NCBI GenBank assembly: GCA_031374125.1
Contig: JANMFM010000244.1
Coordinates: 1-10,367 of the forward strand
DNA from: JAEYZS01 sp031374125
GTDB lineage: Bacteria > Bdellovibrionota > Bdellovibrionia > Bdellovibrionales > JAEYZS01
Length of the DNA stretch: 10,367 nt
Direction: 5' to 3'
Positions within the stretch are counted from its first letter, which is position 1; each line of letters opens with the position of its first letter. Shown one piece after another: positions 1 through 6,674 of this stretch. The notes under the pieces were generated by a model that searched no databases, was not told the DNA's origin, and saw nothing but the letters and a program-made list of their open reading frames with translations. The translations under genes and the position numbers were made by a program.

Positions 1-1
1 G

Positions 2-1957
2 GCAAGAAGGCTTCTCACGCTTCAGGGCCTCAATGTTATCACGTCAGAAAATCCTTTAGAAACTCTTAAGCTCATTGAAGAACACGAGGTTACCGTTTTA
101 ATTTCTGATCAAAGAATGCCGCAGATGACGGGCATTGAAGTTCTAAAGGCGGCCAAAGAAAAATTTCCTGAGGTCACTCGCCTCATGGTGACTGGTTTTT
201 TTGATAAAGAACTTTTAGAGGAAGCCATTAACGTAGCGGGAGTTTTTAGATTTATTAATAAACCTTGGTCAGAGCAAGAGTTGATCTCAGACATCAAGCA
301 AGCGATCGAGCACACTCACCAGTTAAGAAAGTACAATGAACTCAGCCGTGAAATCAAAAATAAAAACAAGGACCTTACGCAACTGACAGAAAATCTAGAG
401 AGCATAATATTTGAGAGAACCAAAGAAATAAATCAATTCAATAAAGACCAGGAAACTAAAAATAAGCAAATCAGAGATCTGGTGCACTTTATCCAGGACA
501 CTCATCAGGTGAATTCTCTTTCAGAGTTGATGGACTGCCTAGTCAAGGATCTTGCAAAATTTAAAGTGACGCCAGTCTTTTGTTATAAGTCCGCGCTTGG
601 CGATCCGAGAATTCTTTTTTCAAGAAAAGGAGATTGGATCAATCAATCGATGACATTCATGTGGAATAAAAAGCCAGAAATCAAAGTGAATGATAAAGCC
701 GATCAAAAATTCTTGGCGGATGCGCTCAAAAGACCCATTGTTAAGGTCATCAGTCTTCCTTTACTAAAATTTAAAAATACCGAAGATCTTCAAAATACTT
801 TATTTATTGAACACAACACTCCAGACTCAGGGCTTTCGTCGTTTATGGATTATTTAACCTCTCGGATTCAAGTTTTAAGTTTGGCCGCAGATAGAATTTT
901 GTACATTGAAAAGATTGAATACGATTCGGGTCAATGGGAAAGAACTTTCGATTCTATTCAAGACCCTTTATGTATTGTGGACGTAGAAGGAAATAAGTTA
1001 AGAACCAACTCTTCGTATCAAAAAAATATTAAAACATCAAAGAGCGAAGAGGGTTTGATCAATTCAGTCCAAAAAACAAAAATGAATCAAAGTGAAGTCA
1101 TAAAAAAAGATGAGAAAACGTTTGAAGTGAGTGGATTTCCTATTAAGGAAGCACAGTTTGATGATGTGAACCATTTTGTTCTTTATTACAAAAATATTAC
1201 CGAAGAGAGAAATCTTTTTGACCAAATGATTCAAAATGAAAAGATGGCAGCCTTAGGTTTGCTTGCAGGGAATATCGCTCATGAATTGAATAATCCTCTG
1301 ACGGGTATTCGATCTTTCGCCCAAATTCTTAAAGTCGATTCTTCTCTTAAAAAAGAATATATCAGCGATCTCAGTGAAATCGATAAAGCGGCAATGAGGT
1401 GTCAGGATATTATTCAAGGATTAAAGGAATTTTCGATTGGAAATGCCAATGCGACACACTTAAAGAAAATTTCTCTTAACGAAACCATTCAAAAAACTTT
1501 ACCATTCTTAAAATCTGCGATTAGACATCACAATTTGAATTTGGAACTTTCGGATAAAGATGAAATAGAAGTTTTTGCAGATCCTCAAATCTTACAGCAG
1601 ATCATCTTTAACCTGATCATCAACGCTTGCCAGGCCTTGGTGGACCCGGGGATGGTAACAGTAAGAACAAGTAAAAAAGATGATTTCGGAGTTTTAGAAA
1701 TCGAAGACAATGGACCTGGAATTTCGGAAAATATTCAGATGAAAATTTTTGAACCTTTCTTTACCACCAAAAAAGATGGAGAAGGGACGGGGCTGGGTCT
1801 GAGCTTTTGTAAAAGTATGCTAGAAAAAATGGGCGGAGAAATTTCGTTCAAAACGACACCTAACATAGGAACACAATTTACCGTAAAAATACCTATGAAG
1901 ACTATTTCCCTCAAAGTAGTTAAGATGAAGGCCTCCGGTAAAAAGGTAAAGAAATGA
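2..1957 (+). CDS. Receiver-GAF-PAS-histidine kinase (5' end missing)
   Basis: Sensor histidine kinase with an N-terminal receiver domain. The reading frame is open from base 2, so the gene starts upstream, and 651 residues are visible. The receiver covers about residues 1-105, with the phospho-acceptor Asp in SDQRMP (codon 107-109), the Thr in MVTG and the Lys in INKPW. A charged coiled coil follows (about 105-150), then a GAF-like region (150-305) and a PAS-like region (310-405, IQDPLCIVD). The HisKA motif NIAHELNNP has its His at codon 1280-1282. The ATPase domain shows N-box NLIINACQAL, G1 DNGPGIS, F-box EPFFTTK and G2 GTGLGLS, so it should be catalytically active. There is no membrane segment in the visible part, which suggests a cytoplasmic kinase that receives phosphoryl groups or partner signals. 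The stop overlaps the next response regulator by ATGA, its likely partner. The C-terminal tail is lysine-rich. The family call is firm; the GAF call is by pattern only. Confidence 0.93.
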   Translation, partial: ARRLLTLQGLNVITSENPLETLKLIEEHEVTVLISDQRMPQMTGIEVLKAAKEKFPEVTRLMVTGFFDKELLEEAINVAGVFRFINKPWSEQELISDIKQAIEHTHQLRKYNELSREIKNKNKDLTQLTENLESIIFERTKEINQFNKDQETKNKQIRDLVHFIQDTHQVNSLSELMDCLVKDLAKFKVTPVFCYKSALGDPRILFSRKGDWINQSMTFMWNKKPEIKVNDKADQKFLADALKRPIVKVISLPLLKFKNTEDLQNTLFIEHNTPDSGLSSFMDYLTSRIQVLSLAADRILYIEKIEYDSGQWERTFDSIQDPLCIVDVEGNKLRTNSSYQKNIKTSKSEEGLINSVQKTKMNQSEVIKKDEKTFEVSGFPIKEAQFDDVNHFVLYYKNITEERNLFDQMIQNEKMAALGLLAGNIAHELNNPLTGIRSFAQILKVDSSLKKEYISDLSEIDKAAMRCQDIIQGLKEFSIGNANATHLKKISLNETIQKTLPFLKSAIRHHNLNLELSDKDEIEVFADPQILQQIIFNLIINACQALVDPGMVTVRTSKKDDFGVLEIEDNGPGISENIQMKIFEPFFTTKKDGEGTGLGLSFCKSMLEKMGGEISFKTTPNIGTQFTVKIPMKTISLKVVKMKASGKKVKK

Positions 1958-2337
1958 AAAATAAATTTTTAAAAACTTTGATTATTGATGATGAATTGCT
2001 CATCAGAAAATCCATCGGTAGAATTCTTAAGCAGCGTGGTCATGATGTTTCTGAGGCTGAGAATGGCAATATTGCCCTGGATGTTTGGCGGGAAGTGAGG
2101 CCAGATTTGGTTTTACTCGACTTTATGATGCCTGGAAGAAATGGTTTAGAGGTTTTAAAAGAGATTGAGCCGGAATTAAAGAAGTGTGTGATTGTGATGT
2201 CTGCCTATGTTGGTCAAAATGAACATAAAGATTTTATTAAGCTAGGCGCTTCACACTTTTTTTCTAAGCCTTTTGATGATATTTTTAAGTTTATAGATCA
2301 GGTCGAAGAAATAGCGACTGAACAAAACAAGAAGTAA
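1954..2337 (+). CDS. Single-domain response regulator
   Basis: A 127-residue stand-alone receiver domain of the CheY/Spo0F type with no output domain. Visible active-site residues are the acidic pair D12-D13, phospho-acceptor D56 in LLDFMMP, S83 in VIVMSAY in the Thr/Ser position, and K105 in FSKPF. The start codon overlaps the stop of the upstream kinase (ATGA), which implies translational coupling and a cognate relationship. Because it lacks DNA-binding or enzymatic output, it must act through protein contact or as a phosphorelay intermediate. The PilZ-like protein encoded 3 bases downstream is a candidate effector, but that link is inferred from position only. Confidence 0.93.
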   Translation: MKNKFLKTLIIDDELLIRKSIGRILKQRGHDVSEAENGNIALDVWREVRPDLVLLDFMMPGRNGLEVLKEIEPELKKCVIVMSAYVGQNEHKDFIKLGASHFFSKPFDDIFKFIDQVEEIATEQNKK

Positions 2338-2340
2338 TCT

Positions 2341-2712
2341 ATGTCACAAAGTGCACCAAAAAACAAAATCAATATCTTCCCCATCGAGATAAATATCGAA
2401 GGCGAAGGAGGTCCGTACAAGGCCCAAGCTTATAGGATCAATTCTCAAGGCATGATCATGGAAGTTTTTGTGAGTAAATTCAAACCTCAGCAATCACTCA
2501 AATTAAAATGGACTCTTCCCATAGATGATATAGCAATGGAAGAGGACGCGGTGGTGGTTAAATTGTATTCTCAACCGAAGGGCAATAAAATTCAGTACCT
2601 TATGGAAATCCATTTCAAAAAAATCAAACCACAAAATGCAGAAGCCATTAAGTCTTTATTGGATCGTGTCGAACATCATAAAAAACAAATCGAAAAGAAA
2701 GCGCAATCATGA
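2341..2712 (+). CDS. PilZ-like domain protein
   Basis: A 123-residue soluble protein that reads as a stand-alone PilZ-like beta-barrel. The segment YRINSQGMIMEV (31-42) matches the family's (D/N)xSxxG motif, and YLMEIHFKKI (86-95) matches the late strand before the C-terminal helix (about 97-121, lysine-rich). PilZ domains normally bind cyclic di-GMP through an RxxxR motif in the N-terminal stretch. Here that stretch has lysines and no RxxxR, so ligand binding may be lost or altered. It starts 3 bases after the response regulator's stop, and its own stop overlaps the rsmD start (ATGA). The likely role is a signalling adaptor for the kinase/regulator pair. Fold assignment is by pattern; an unrelated small beta protein remains possible. 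Confidence 0.65.
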   Translation: MSQSAPKNKINIFPIEINIEGEGGPYKAQAYRINSQGMIMEVFVSKFKPQQSLKLKWTLPIDDIAMEEDAVVVKLYSQPKGNKIQYLMEIHFKKIKPQNAEAIKSLLDRVEHHKKQIEKKAQS

Positions 2713-3266
2713 GAGTTATTGCTGGTAGATTCAAAGGAAGAGTTTTGAAGAGCTTTGAAGCTTCTCACATTAGGCCGACTACGGATCGTGTAAAGGAAAC
2801 TCTTTTCAATATTCTTATGGGACACATTGAGGGAGCAAGAGTTTTGGATCTTTTTGCCGGTACGGGAAATCTCTCCATCGAGGCACTATCCCGTGGGGCG
2901 AAAGTTGTGGAGTGCGTGGAAAAGCACCCGACGTCGATCAAGATCATTTTTGAAAATTTAAAAATGATTAAAATAGAAAGCGAAATCAAAGTTCATAAAG
3001 AGGATGCTTTCTTGTTTTTAAAAAGATTTAAAGGTAAGGCCTTTGACGTGATCTTTATTGATCCTCCTTTTACCGAACAATTGGCTGACTCCATCATGAC
3101 AGAAATCGAAAGAACGGAAGCTTTTCACCTTGAAACCATTATAGCCATTGAGTCCGCTAAGAAAGAAAAGCTCTCGGGAGAATATGGCAAGCTTACGGCC
3201 ATTGACACGAGACTTTTTGGTGATAAAGTGCTCACATTGTTTAAGCAACAAAGTAAGGTTCTATGA
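2709..3266 (+). CDS. rsmD: 16S rRNA (guanine(966)-N(2))-methyltransferase RsmD
   Basis: This enzyme methylates G966 of 16S rRNA on the small ribosomal subunit using S-adenosylmethionine. The 185-residue length is normal for the family. Diagnostic motifs are the N-terminal MRVIAGRFKG, RPTTDRVKE (22-30), the SAM-binding DLFAGTGN (47-54), the ribose-contacting acidic strand ECVEK (68-72), and the catalytic DPPF (118-121) typical of N2/N6 amino-methyltransferases. The start overlaps the PilZ-like stop and the stop overlaps the coaD start, both as ATGA. Adjacency of rsmD and coaD is common in bacteria and supports both names. Confidence 0.95.
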   Translation: MRVIAGRFKGRVLKSFEASHIRPTTDRVKETLFNILMGHIEGARVLDLFAGTGNLSIEALSRGAKVVECVEKHPTSIKIIFENLKMIKIESEIKVHKEDAFLFLKRFKGKAFDVIFIDPPFTEQLADSIMTEIERTEAFHLETIIAIESAKKEKLSGEYGKLTAIDTRLFGDKVLTLFKQQSKVL

Positions 3267-3745
3267 GCAAAACACGTATTGTATACCCAGGAAGTTTCGA
3301 TCCCATCACTTTGGGCCACTTGGATATTATCGAGCGTCTCAGCGGAAAATTTGATGAAGTCGTAGTTTTGATTTCATCTTCCACGCAAAAAAAATACATT
3401 TTTAATTTTAAAGAGCGTAAGGACTTGGTGAGTAAGACTTGCAAAGGTTTTGAAAATGTAACGGTAGATTCTTCTGATGGTTTGCTCGTAGATTATCTAA
3501 AGAAGAATAAGATCACGATGCTTGCCAAAGGTCTGCGCAATGGTCGAGATTTCGAATACGAGATCACGATGGATCATACAAACAAAACACTTTATCCAGA
3601 AATTGAAACGATATATTTAGTCTCCCGTCCAGAATATAGTTTTATCTCTTCTACTCTAGTAAAAGAAATTGCTATGCTCAAAGGGGATTTAAAGAAATTT
3701 GTTCCCGACGTCGTATTAAAGGCACTCTCAAACAGAAATAGCTAA
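3263..3745 (+). CDS. coaD: Phosphopantetheine adenylyltransferase CoaD
   Basis: This enzyme catalyses the penultimate step of coenzyme A synthesis, transferring AMP from ATP to 4'-phosphopantetheine to give dephospho-CoA. The 160-residue length is typical. The nucleotidyltransferase signature is intact: YPGSFDPITLGH (8-19) with the TxGH motif (16-19), then LRNGRDFEYE (91-100), and ISSTLVKE (128-135), which corresponds to the family's ISSTxxR/K motif. It overlaps the rsmD stop by 4 bases. The aminotransferase gene follows after 18 bases, so it sits in the middle of the operon. Confidence 0.97.
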   Translation: MSKTRIVYPGSFDPITLGHLDIIERLSGKFDEVVVLISSSTQKKYIFNFKERKDLVSKTCKGFENVTVDSSDGLLVDYLKKNKITMLAKGLRNGRDFEYEITMDHTNKTLYPEIETIYLVSRPEYSFISSTLVKEIAMLKGDLKKFVPDVVLKALSNRNS

Positions 3746-3763
3746 TCAAAATAGAGGTTCAAA

Positions 3764-4957
3764 ATGCTTTCAGAAAGAGCGAAAAAACTAAAGTCATCAC
3801 CGACTCTAGAGCTTGCGGCTAAAGGTAGAAAACTAAAAGCGGAAGGTCACGATGTGATTTCACTGGCAGTGGGTGAACCGGACTGGGACACATTCGAAGT
3901 TGCTAAAGCTGAAGCCATTGAATCTATCAACAAAGGTTTTACGAAGTATGTTTCAGCAAATGGAATTGAAGAGCTTAGAAAAGCCATTGTAGAAGATTTA
4001 AAGAAAGATTACGGATTTGATTATTCTCCAGAGCAAGTTTCAGTAGCTACTGGTGGGAAGATGTCGATCTTTGCACTTCTTCAAGTACTCATTGGAAAAG
4101 GTGATGAAGTTTTAATTCCCGCTCCTTACTGGGTGAGCTATCCCGACATGACAGAGCTTGCTGATGGAACACCTGTTTTCATTCCTTCAACTGAAGCCGC
4201 TGGATTTAAAATCACACCAAAAGATCTTGAATCAAAAATCACTCCTAAAACAAAACTTTTGATGCTGAATTCTCCTTCGAATCCTACTGGAAGCGTTTAC
4301 ACAAAAGAAGAATTAAAAGCGATTGCAGATGTTCTAAAAAAGCATCCGCAAATTTTTGTGATGAGCGATGATATATACAATAAACTTTACTTCAGTGGCG
4401 CTTTAGCTCCGCAGATTTTAGAAGTGGCTCCAGAATTAAAAGAAAGACTGATCATCATCAATGGTGCTTCAAAATCTTATTCTATGACTGGTTGGAGAGT
4501 GGGTTGGGGAATAGGGCCTCTTCCAATCATTAAAGCTATGGCAAATTATCAAAGTCAGTCTACAGGTTGCGGAAATTCTATTGCCCAAAGAGCAACTTTT
4601 AAAGCCATCACAGAAGGCGGTAAAGAGTTAAGCGCAGTTCAAAGAAAATTAATTGAAAGAAAAAACTACGCAGTAGCTGAAGTTAAAAAAGTAAAAGACG
4701 TTTCGGTCTACAATCCTGATGGAGCCTTCTATCTTTGGATTAACATTTCAAAATGTTTAGGCAAACAATTTAGAGGCGAGTCAGTCAAAACCTCAAAAGA
4801 ATTCTGCGCAATGCTTTTAGAAGAGAAAAAAGTAATTACAGTTCCTGGAATAGAATTCGGCATGGACGGCTATTTGAGATTGAGCTTTGCCATAGAAGCA
4901 AAACGAATGACCGAAGCCTTCACCCGCATGAATTCATTTATCTCTGAACTGAAATAG
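3764..4957 (+). CDS. Class I aspartate aminotransferase (AspB/AspC type)
   Basis: A pyridoxal-phosphate-dependent aminotransferase, probably interconverting aspartate and 2-oxoglutarate with oxaloacetate and glutamate. The 397 residues match the bacterial subgroup I-beta-like enzymes. Visible features are VGEPDWDTF near the N terminus, GGK at 97-99, YWVSYP (122-127), NSPSNPTG (169-176), the cofactor-contacting D202/Y205, the Schiff-base lysine K237 in GASKSYSMTGWR, and R372 in LRLSFA, which binds the substrate alpha-carboxylate. The GGK and YWVSYP pattern also occurs in aspartate/prephenate aminotransferases, so prephenate activity is possible. AGAGG at 3753-3757, 6 bases before the ATG, is a good ribosome binding site. 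It is the last gene of the operon; no strong terminator directly follows. Confidence 0.93.
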   Translation: MLSERAKKLKSSPTLELAAKGRKLKAEGHDVISLAVGEPDWDTFEVAKAEAIESINKGFTKYVSANGIEELRKAIVEDLKKDYGFDYSPEQVSVATGGKMSIFALLQVLIGKGDEVLIPAPYWVSYPDMTELADGTPVFIPSTEAAGFKITPKDLESKITPKTKLLMLNSPSNPTGSVYTKEELKAIADVLKKHPQIFVMSDDIYNKLYFSGALAPQILEVAPELKERLIIINGASKSYSMTGWRVGWGIGPLPIIKAMANYQSQSTGCGNSIAQRATFKAITEGGKELSAVQRKLIERKNYAVAEVKKVKDVSVYNPDGAFYLWINISKCLGKQFRGESVKTSKEFCAMLLEEKKVITVPGIEFGMDGYLRLSFAIEAKRMTEAFTRMNSFISELK

Positions 4958-5127
4958 TGCCTACGCGAAAATCCACTTTCCATGCTTATCTTACCGAAGG
5001 TTTAGTCTAGTCCTTAGTCTCAATCACTTTGGTAAATAAGTTGGAGATTTTTCGAATTTAAAGCTACAAAAATTTTCGAATAAGTTCCACTGCAAGCAGT
5101 AAAACCTTCAAAATTTCTTTAGAGACC

Positions 5128-5155
5128 TTCAAAAAACGCCGAATGAATATATAAC
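5128..5155 (+). promoter_or_regulatory. Candidate sigma70 promoter for small RNA
   Basis: TTCAAA at 5128-5133 (4 of 6 to the -35 consensus) and TATAAC at 5150-5155 (5 of 6 to the -10 consensus) are separated by 16 bases. Transcription would begin near 5161-5163, just upstream of the CCTCCT hairpin and terminator. In an AT-rich region such matches arise by chance, so the support comes mainly from its position. Confidence 0.4.
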
Positions 5156-5160
5156 TGTTC

Positions 5161-5255
5161 GAGTTACGTATCATATCGGACCTCCTTCCGAATTTCGGCA
5201 GAGGATTCGCTCAGAAGCAGATCTCGCGTAAGCTAGATCTGCTTCTGCACTTTTT
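5161..5255 (+). ncRNA. Candidate small RNA with anti-Shine-Dalgarno loop
   Basis: A putative RNA of about 95 nt bounded by a promoter-like element and an intrinsic terminator, with no reading frame inside. Near its 5' end TCGGA (5176-5180) pairs with TCCGA (5187-5191), presenting the six-base loop CCTCCT (5181-5186), complementary to the AGGAGG ribosome binding consensus. A single-stranded linker with possible CCG/CGG and CCTC/GAGG alternative pairings follows, then the 13-bp terminator hairpin. Exposed C-rich anti-SD loops are a known feature of bacterial trans-acting RNAs that block translation. I recognise no named family. Start point and function are inferred; it could instead be an untranslated trailer of the aminotransferase operon. 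Confidence 0.45.
5212..5255 (+). terminator. Strong intrinsic terminator, 13-bp stem
   Basis: CAGAAGCAGATCT (5212-5224) is perfectly complementary to AGATCTGCTTCTG (5235-5247) around a 10-base loop, followed by CAC and five Ts (5251-5255). This is a classic rho-independent terminator on the plus strand. It lies 255 bases past the aminotransferase stop, so it most simply ends a separate short transcript or a long operon trailer. Confidence 0.8.
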
Positions 5256-5310
5256 AAACCATAAGCCAGAAACTGCTACTCTGAGATCCAAGGGCCGTTA
5301 TTCCCATTTT

Positions 5311-5330
5311 CAATAAGGCTCACCTTATTG
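5311..5330. repeat. 20-bp palindrome with 8-bp arms
   Basis: CAATAAGG (5311-5318) and CCTTATTG (5323-5330) are exact inverted copies around CTCA. No T-tract follows on the plus strand, so it is not a standard terminator; it resembles an operator half-site pair or an RNA hairpin. The owner of the site is unknown. Confidence 0.6.
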
Positions 5331-5516
5331 GTCTTTGAGGAACCTGTGAGTCAAAAGCCTGCGTAAAATCGTTCTCTGGGCTCATTGAAAGGATTTGGTT
5401 TTTTGACATCAGATCGGTCATGCAAGTTCGCACTCGATTCGCATGTCGGATATCATCGCATTTTTATATAGAATGATGTTGGCAACTTTGATGGCGATAA
5501 ATAATCAGAAGAAAAT

Positions 5517-6062
5517 TTAAGAATTAGTTAGCTGCCAGCGAGCGTCTGCGGCCTTTACGGCCATAGCTGATTTTAACCCAAAAGGTTCAGGCGTAAGCCC
5601 TCGGGATGCGTCCCAGATTTCAATACGCTCAGCAGTGAATGACACTATCACAAAGTCGTCTCCCTCAGGCCCTGCCGGGAAGAAGGCCCACCAAGATGCA
5701 ACGAAATACTTTTTTCGTAGCTCCAACGCCGTGATGATTTCGAATTTGCCGGCAAGTGTAGCGCCGGCTCCGTTTTTTGAATCAAGATAGGTGATAGTGC
5801 CCCGAGGATTTTTTTGAATTTGTGCTACCTTTCTTGAAAGAGGGCTAGTGCCAAAGTGAACAACAAAGTCAGAGTTGGGATAAACCGGCTGAAGCACCCG
5901 CGAATAAACTTGCCCGTCCGCAGCCGTATTTAAAAAACAGTATTTTTGCGATCTCATGATTTTGCCGGCAGCAAACAGAATACGCTCGGGGGTGACTTTG
6001 TTCTTTCGTTGCGAATAACTGCGAAACCAAAGGGCCAAGTTTTTAATGACGAACTCTTTCAT
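5517..6062 (-). CDS. Pyridoxamine 5'-phosphate oxidase-like split-barrel flavoprotein
   Basis: A 181-residue cytoplasmic protein of the FMN-binding split-barrel (PNPOx-like) superfamily. The N-terminal helix region (1-38) precedes the barrel. YCFLNTAADGQVYSRVLQPVY (41-61) is the first strand pair, FVVHFGTSPLSRKVAQIQKNPR (67-87) carries the typical T/S..RK..Q...NP.. pattern of the helix and flavin-contact segment, and ATLAGKFEII (101-110) and DDFVIVSFTAERIEIWD (135-151) are later strands. Many such proteins are not vitamin B6 oxidases but reduce or sequester flavins, F420 or heme, so the substrate is open. The start at 6062 is chosen because AGGAG sits 8 bases upstream and the barrel family needs no more N terminus; a longer frame would read through the operator. 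It is divergent from the TetR gene and noticeably more G+C-rich than its neighbours (two sampled 60-base lines at 52-58%). Confidence 0.8.
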   Translation of the reverse strand: MKEFVIKNLALWFRSYSQRKNKVTPERILFAAGKIMRSQKYCFLNTAADGQVYSRVLQPVYPNSDFVVHFGTSPLSRKVAQIQKNPRGTITYLDSKNGAGATLAGKFEIITALELRKKYFVASWWAFFPAGPEGDDFVIVSFTAERIEIWDASRGLTPEPFGLKSAMAVKAADARWQLTNS

Positions 6063-6070
6063 TGGAAATG

Positions 6071-6075
6071 CTCCT
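6071..6075 (-). promoter_or_regulatory. Ribosome binding site of the flavoprotein gene
   Basis: On the minus strand AGGAG lies 8 bases before the ATG at 6062. It decides the start over the upstream in-frame Met at 6170. It overlaps the edge of the palindrome, so a transcript from the palindrome promoter would begin almost at the ribosome binding site. Confidence 0.8.
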
Positions 6076-6112
6076 TGACAAAAACATACCATAAGGTATG
6101 TTTTTGTCAAGG
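6073..6112. promoter_or_regulatory. 40-bp palindromic operator with face-to-face promoters
   Basis: The arm CCTTGACAAAAACATACC (6073-6090) is perfectly repeated in inverted orientation at 6095-6112 around ATAA. Each arm supplies a perfect -35 (TTGACA, plus strand 6075-6080; minus strand 6105-6110), and 16 bases on each strand finds TATGTT as -10 (plus 6097-6102; minus 6083-6088). The two promoters therefore fully overlap and point outwards, towards the TetR gene and the flavoprotein gene. TetR-family regulators commonly bind palindromes between themselves and a divergent target, so this is most likely the regulator's own operator, repressing both genes together. Confidence 0.85.
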
Positions 6113-6113
6113 C

Positions 6114-6650
6114 ATGAGTCAGGTAACAAAAGAAATGTGGATTATGGCGGGTTTTGATCTTTTGGTTCATCAGGGGCCGAACTCGTTAACTATTCAAAGA
6201 CTATGTGAAAAGCTGAACGTGACGAAGGGCGCCTTTTATCATTGGTTTAAAAGCAAAAGTGAACTGGATATGGCGCTTTTAGAAGCCTGGTCCGATCACA
6301 GTACGAATAGTCTAATTCAGCTGGCAGCCAGAAAAAGCACTCCTTCCGAAAGACTTCAGGCAATGATTCATGAAGGCTTTGTTCAGCTTCTTGAAACATC
6401 AACTTTTAACGACGTGGAAATCGCTCTTGAGGCCTGGGCGCTTTCGGAACCTAAAGTTCAAAAATTTGTTTTGAAAATACGCTGCACTCGGTTTGATTTT
6501 TTATTCGATATTTTTAAGGAGATGGGAATGGATAAAAAATCCGCTAGCCAGGAAAGTATGAAAGTCTACTGTCTTGCTTTAGGGATTTCTCATTTACCGA
6601 TACGACCGTCTAAGACTGACCTGCTCGAGATTTTCTCGAAGTACTTTTGA
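6114..6650 (+). CDS. TetR/AcrR family transcriptional regulator
   Basis: A 178-residue DNA-binding repressor-type protein. The N-terminal helix-turn-helix lies at about 25-46 (LTIQRLCEKLNVTKGAFYHWF), with the family-typical KGAFYHWFKSKSELD stretch; the helical C-terminal part (about 55-178) is the dimerisation and ligand-binding domain, which is not recognisable by sequence. The start at 6114 gives the usual short N-terminal tail before helix 1 and lies 2 bases after the palindrome. The expected transcript start from the palindrome promoter is only about 4 bases upstream, so translation would be nearly leaderless; a Met at 6135 is an alternative start, preceded by AGG 11 bases away. An in-frame extension back to 5946 would cross the operator and the divergent gene and is unlikely. 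The inducer is unknown. Confidence 0.9.
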   Translation: MSQVTKEMWIMAGFDLLVHQGPNSLTIQRLCEKLNVTKGAFYHWFKSKSELDMALLEAWSDHSTNSLIQLAARKSTPSERLQAMIHEGFVQLLETSTFNDVEIALEAWALSEPKVQKFVLKIRCTRFDFLFDIFKEMGMDKKSASQESMKVYCLALGISHLPIRPSKTDLLEIFSKYF

Positions 6651-6674
6651 ATGCGCATATGAGATTCTGAATTG

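Larger units (their letters stand above)
4958..5516. other. Non-coding region between aminotransferase and flavoprotein genes
   Basis: About 560 bases with no convincing protein gene on either strand. The first part (4995-5038) holds TACCGAAG paired with CTTTGGTA across a long loop, a weak candidate for the operon end. The centre holds a promoter-like sequence, a CCTCCT-loop hairpin and a strong terminator, together forming a candidate small RNA (5161-5255). Downstream lies an 8-bp-arm palindrome (5311-5330). Bases 5331-5516 show nothing I can assign, apart from very short ORFs without ribosome binding sites. Confidence 0.7.

Noticed and set aside
116..1957. Complete kinase gene starting at the ATG at 116
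   Set aside because: The frame is open to base 2 and encodes the receiver's earlier strands, including the phospho-acceptor Asp at 107-109, so the real start is upstream of the window.
2765..3444. Several overlapping ORFs on other frames of rsmD and coaD
   Set aside because: They are shadows of two firmly identified genes and show no motifs of their own.
5320..5421. 33-codon minus-strand ORF
   Set aside because: No ribosome binding site, no family resemblance, and its end lies in the 5311-5330 palindrome; chance is a sufficient explanation.
5419..5520. Very short plus-strand ORFs (15-18 codons)
   Set aside because: Too short, with no ribosome binding site or recognisable motif.
5946..6113. 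N-terminal extension of the TetR protein
   Set aside because: It crosses the palindromic operator and runs antisense to the flavoprotein gene; the family begins near the Met at 6114.
6063..6170. 36-residue N-terminal extension of the flavoprotein
   Set aside because: It reads through the palindrome and into the TetR gene. The Met at 6062 has AGGAG 8 bases upstream. The similar KTYxxVCFCQG strings on both strands are only the palindrome translated twice.
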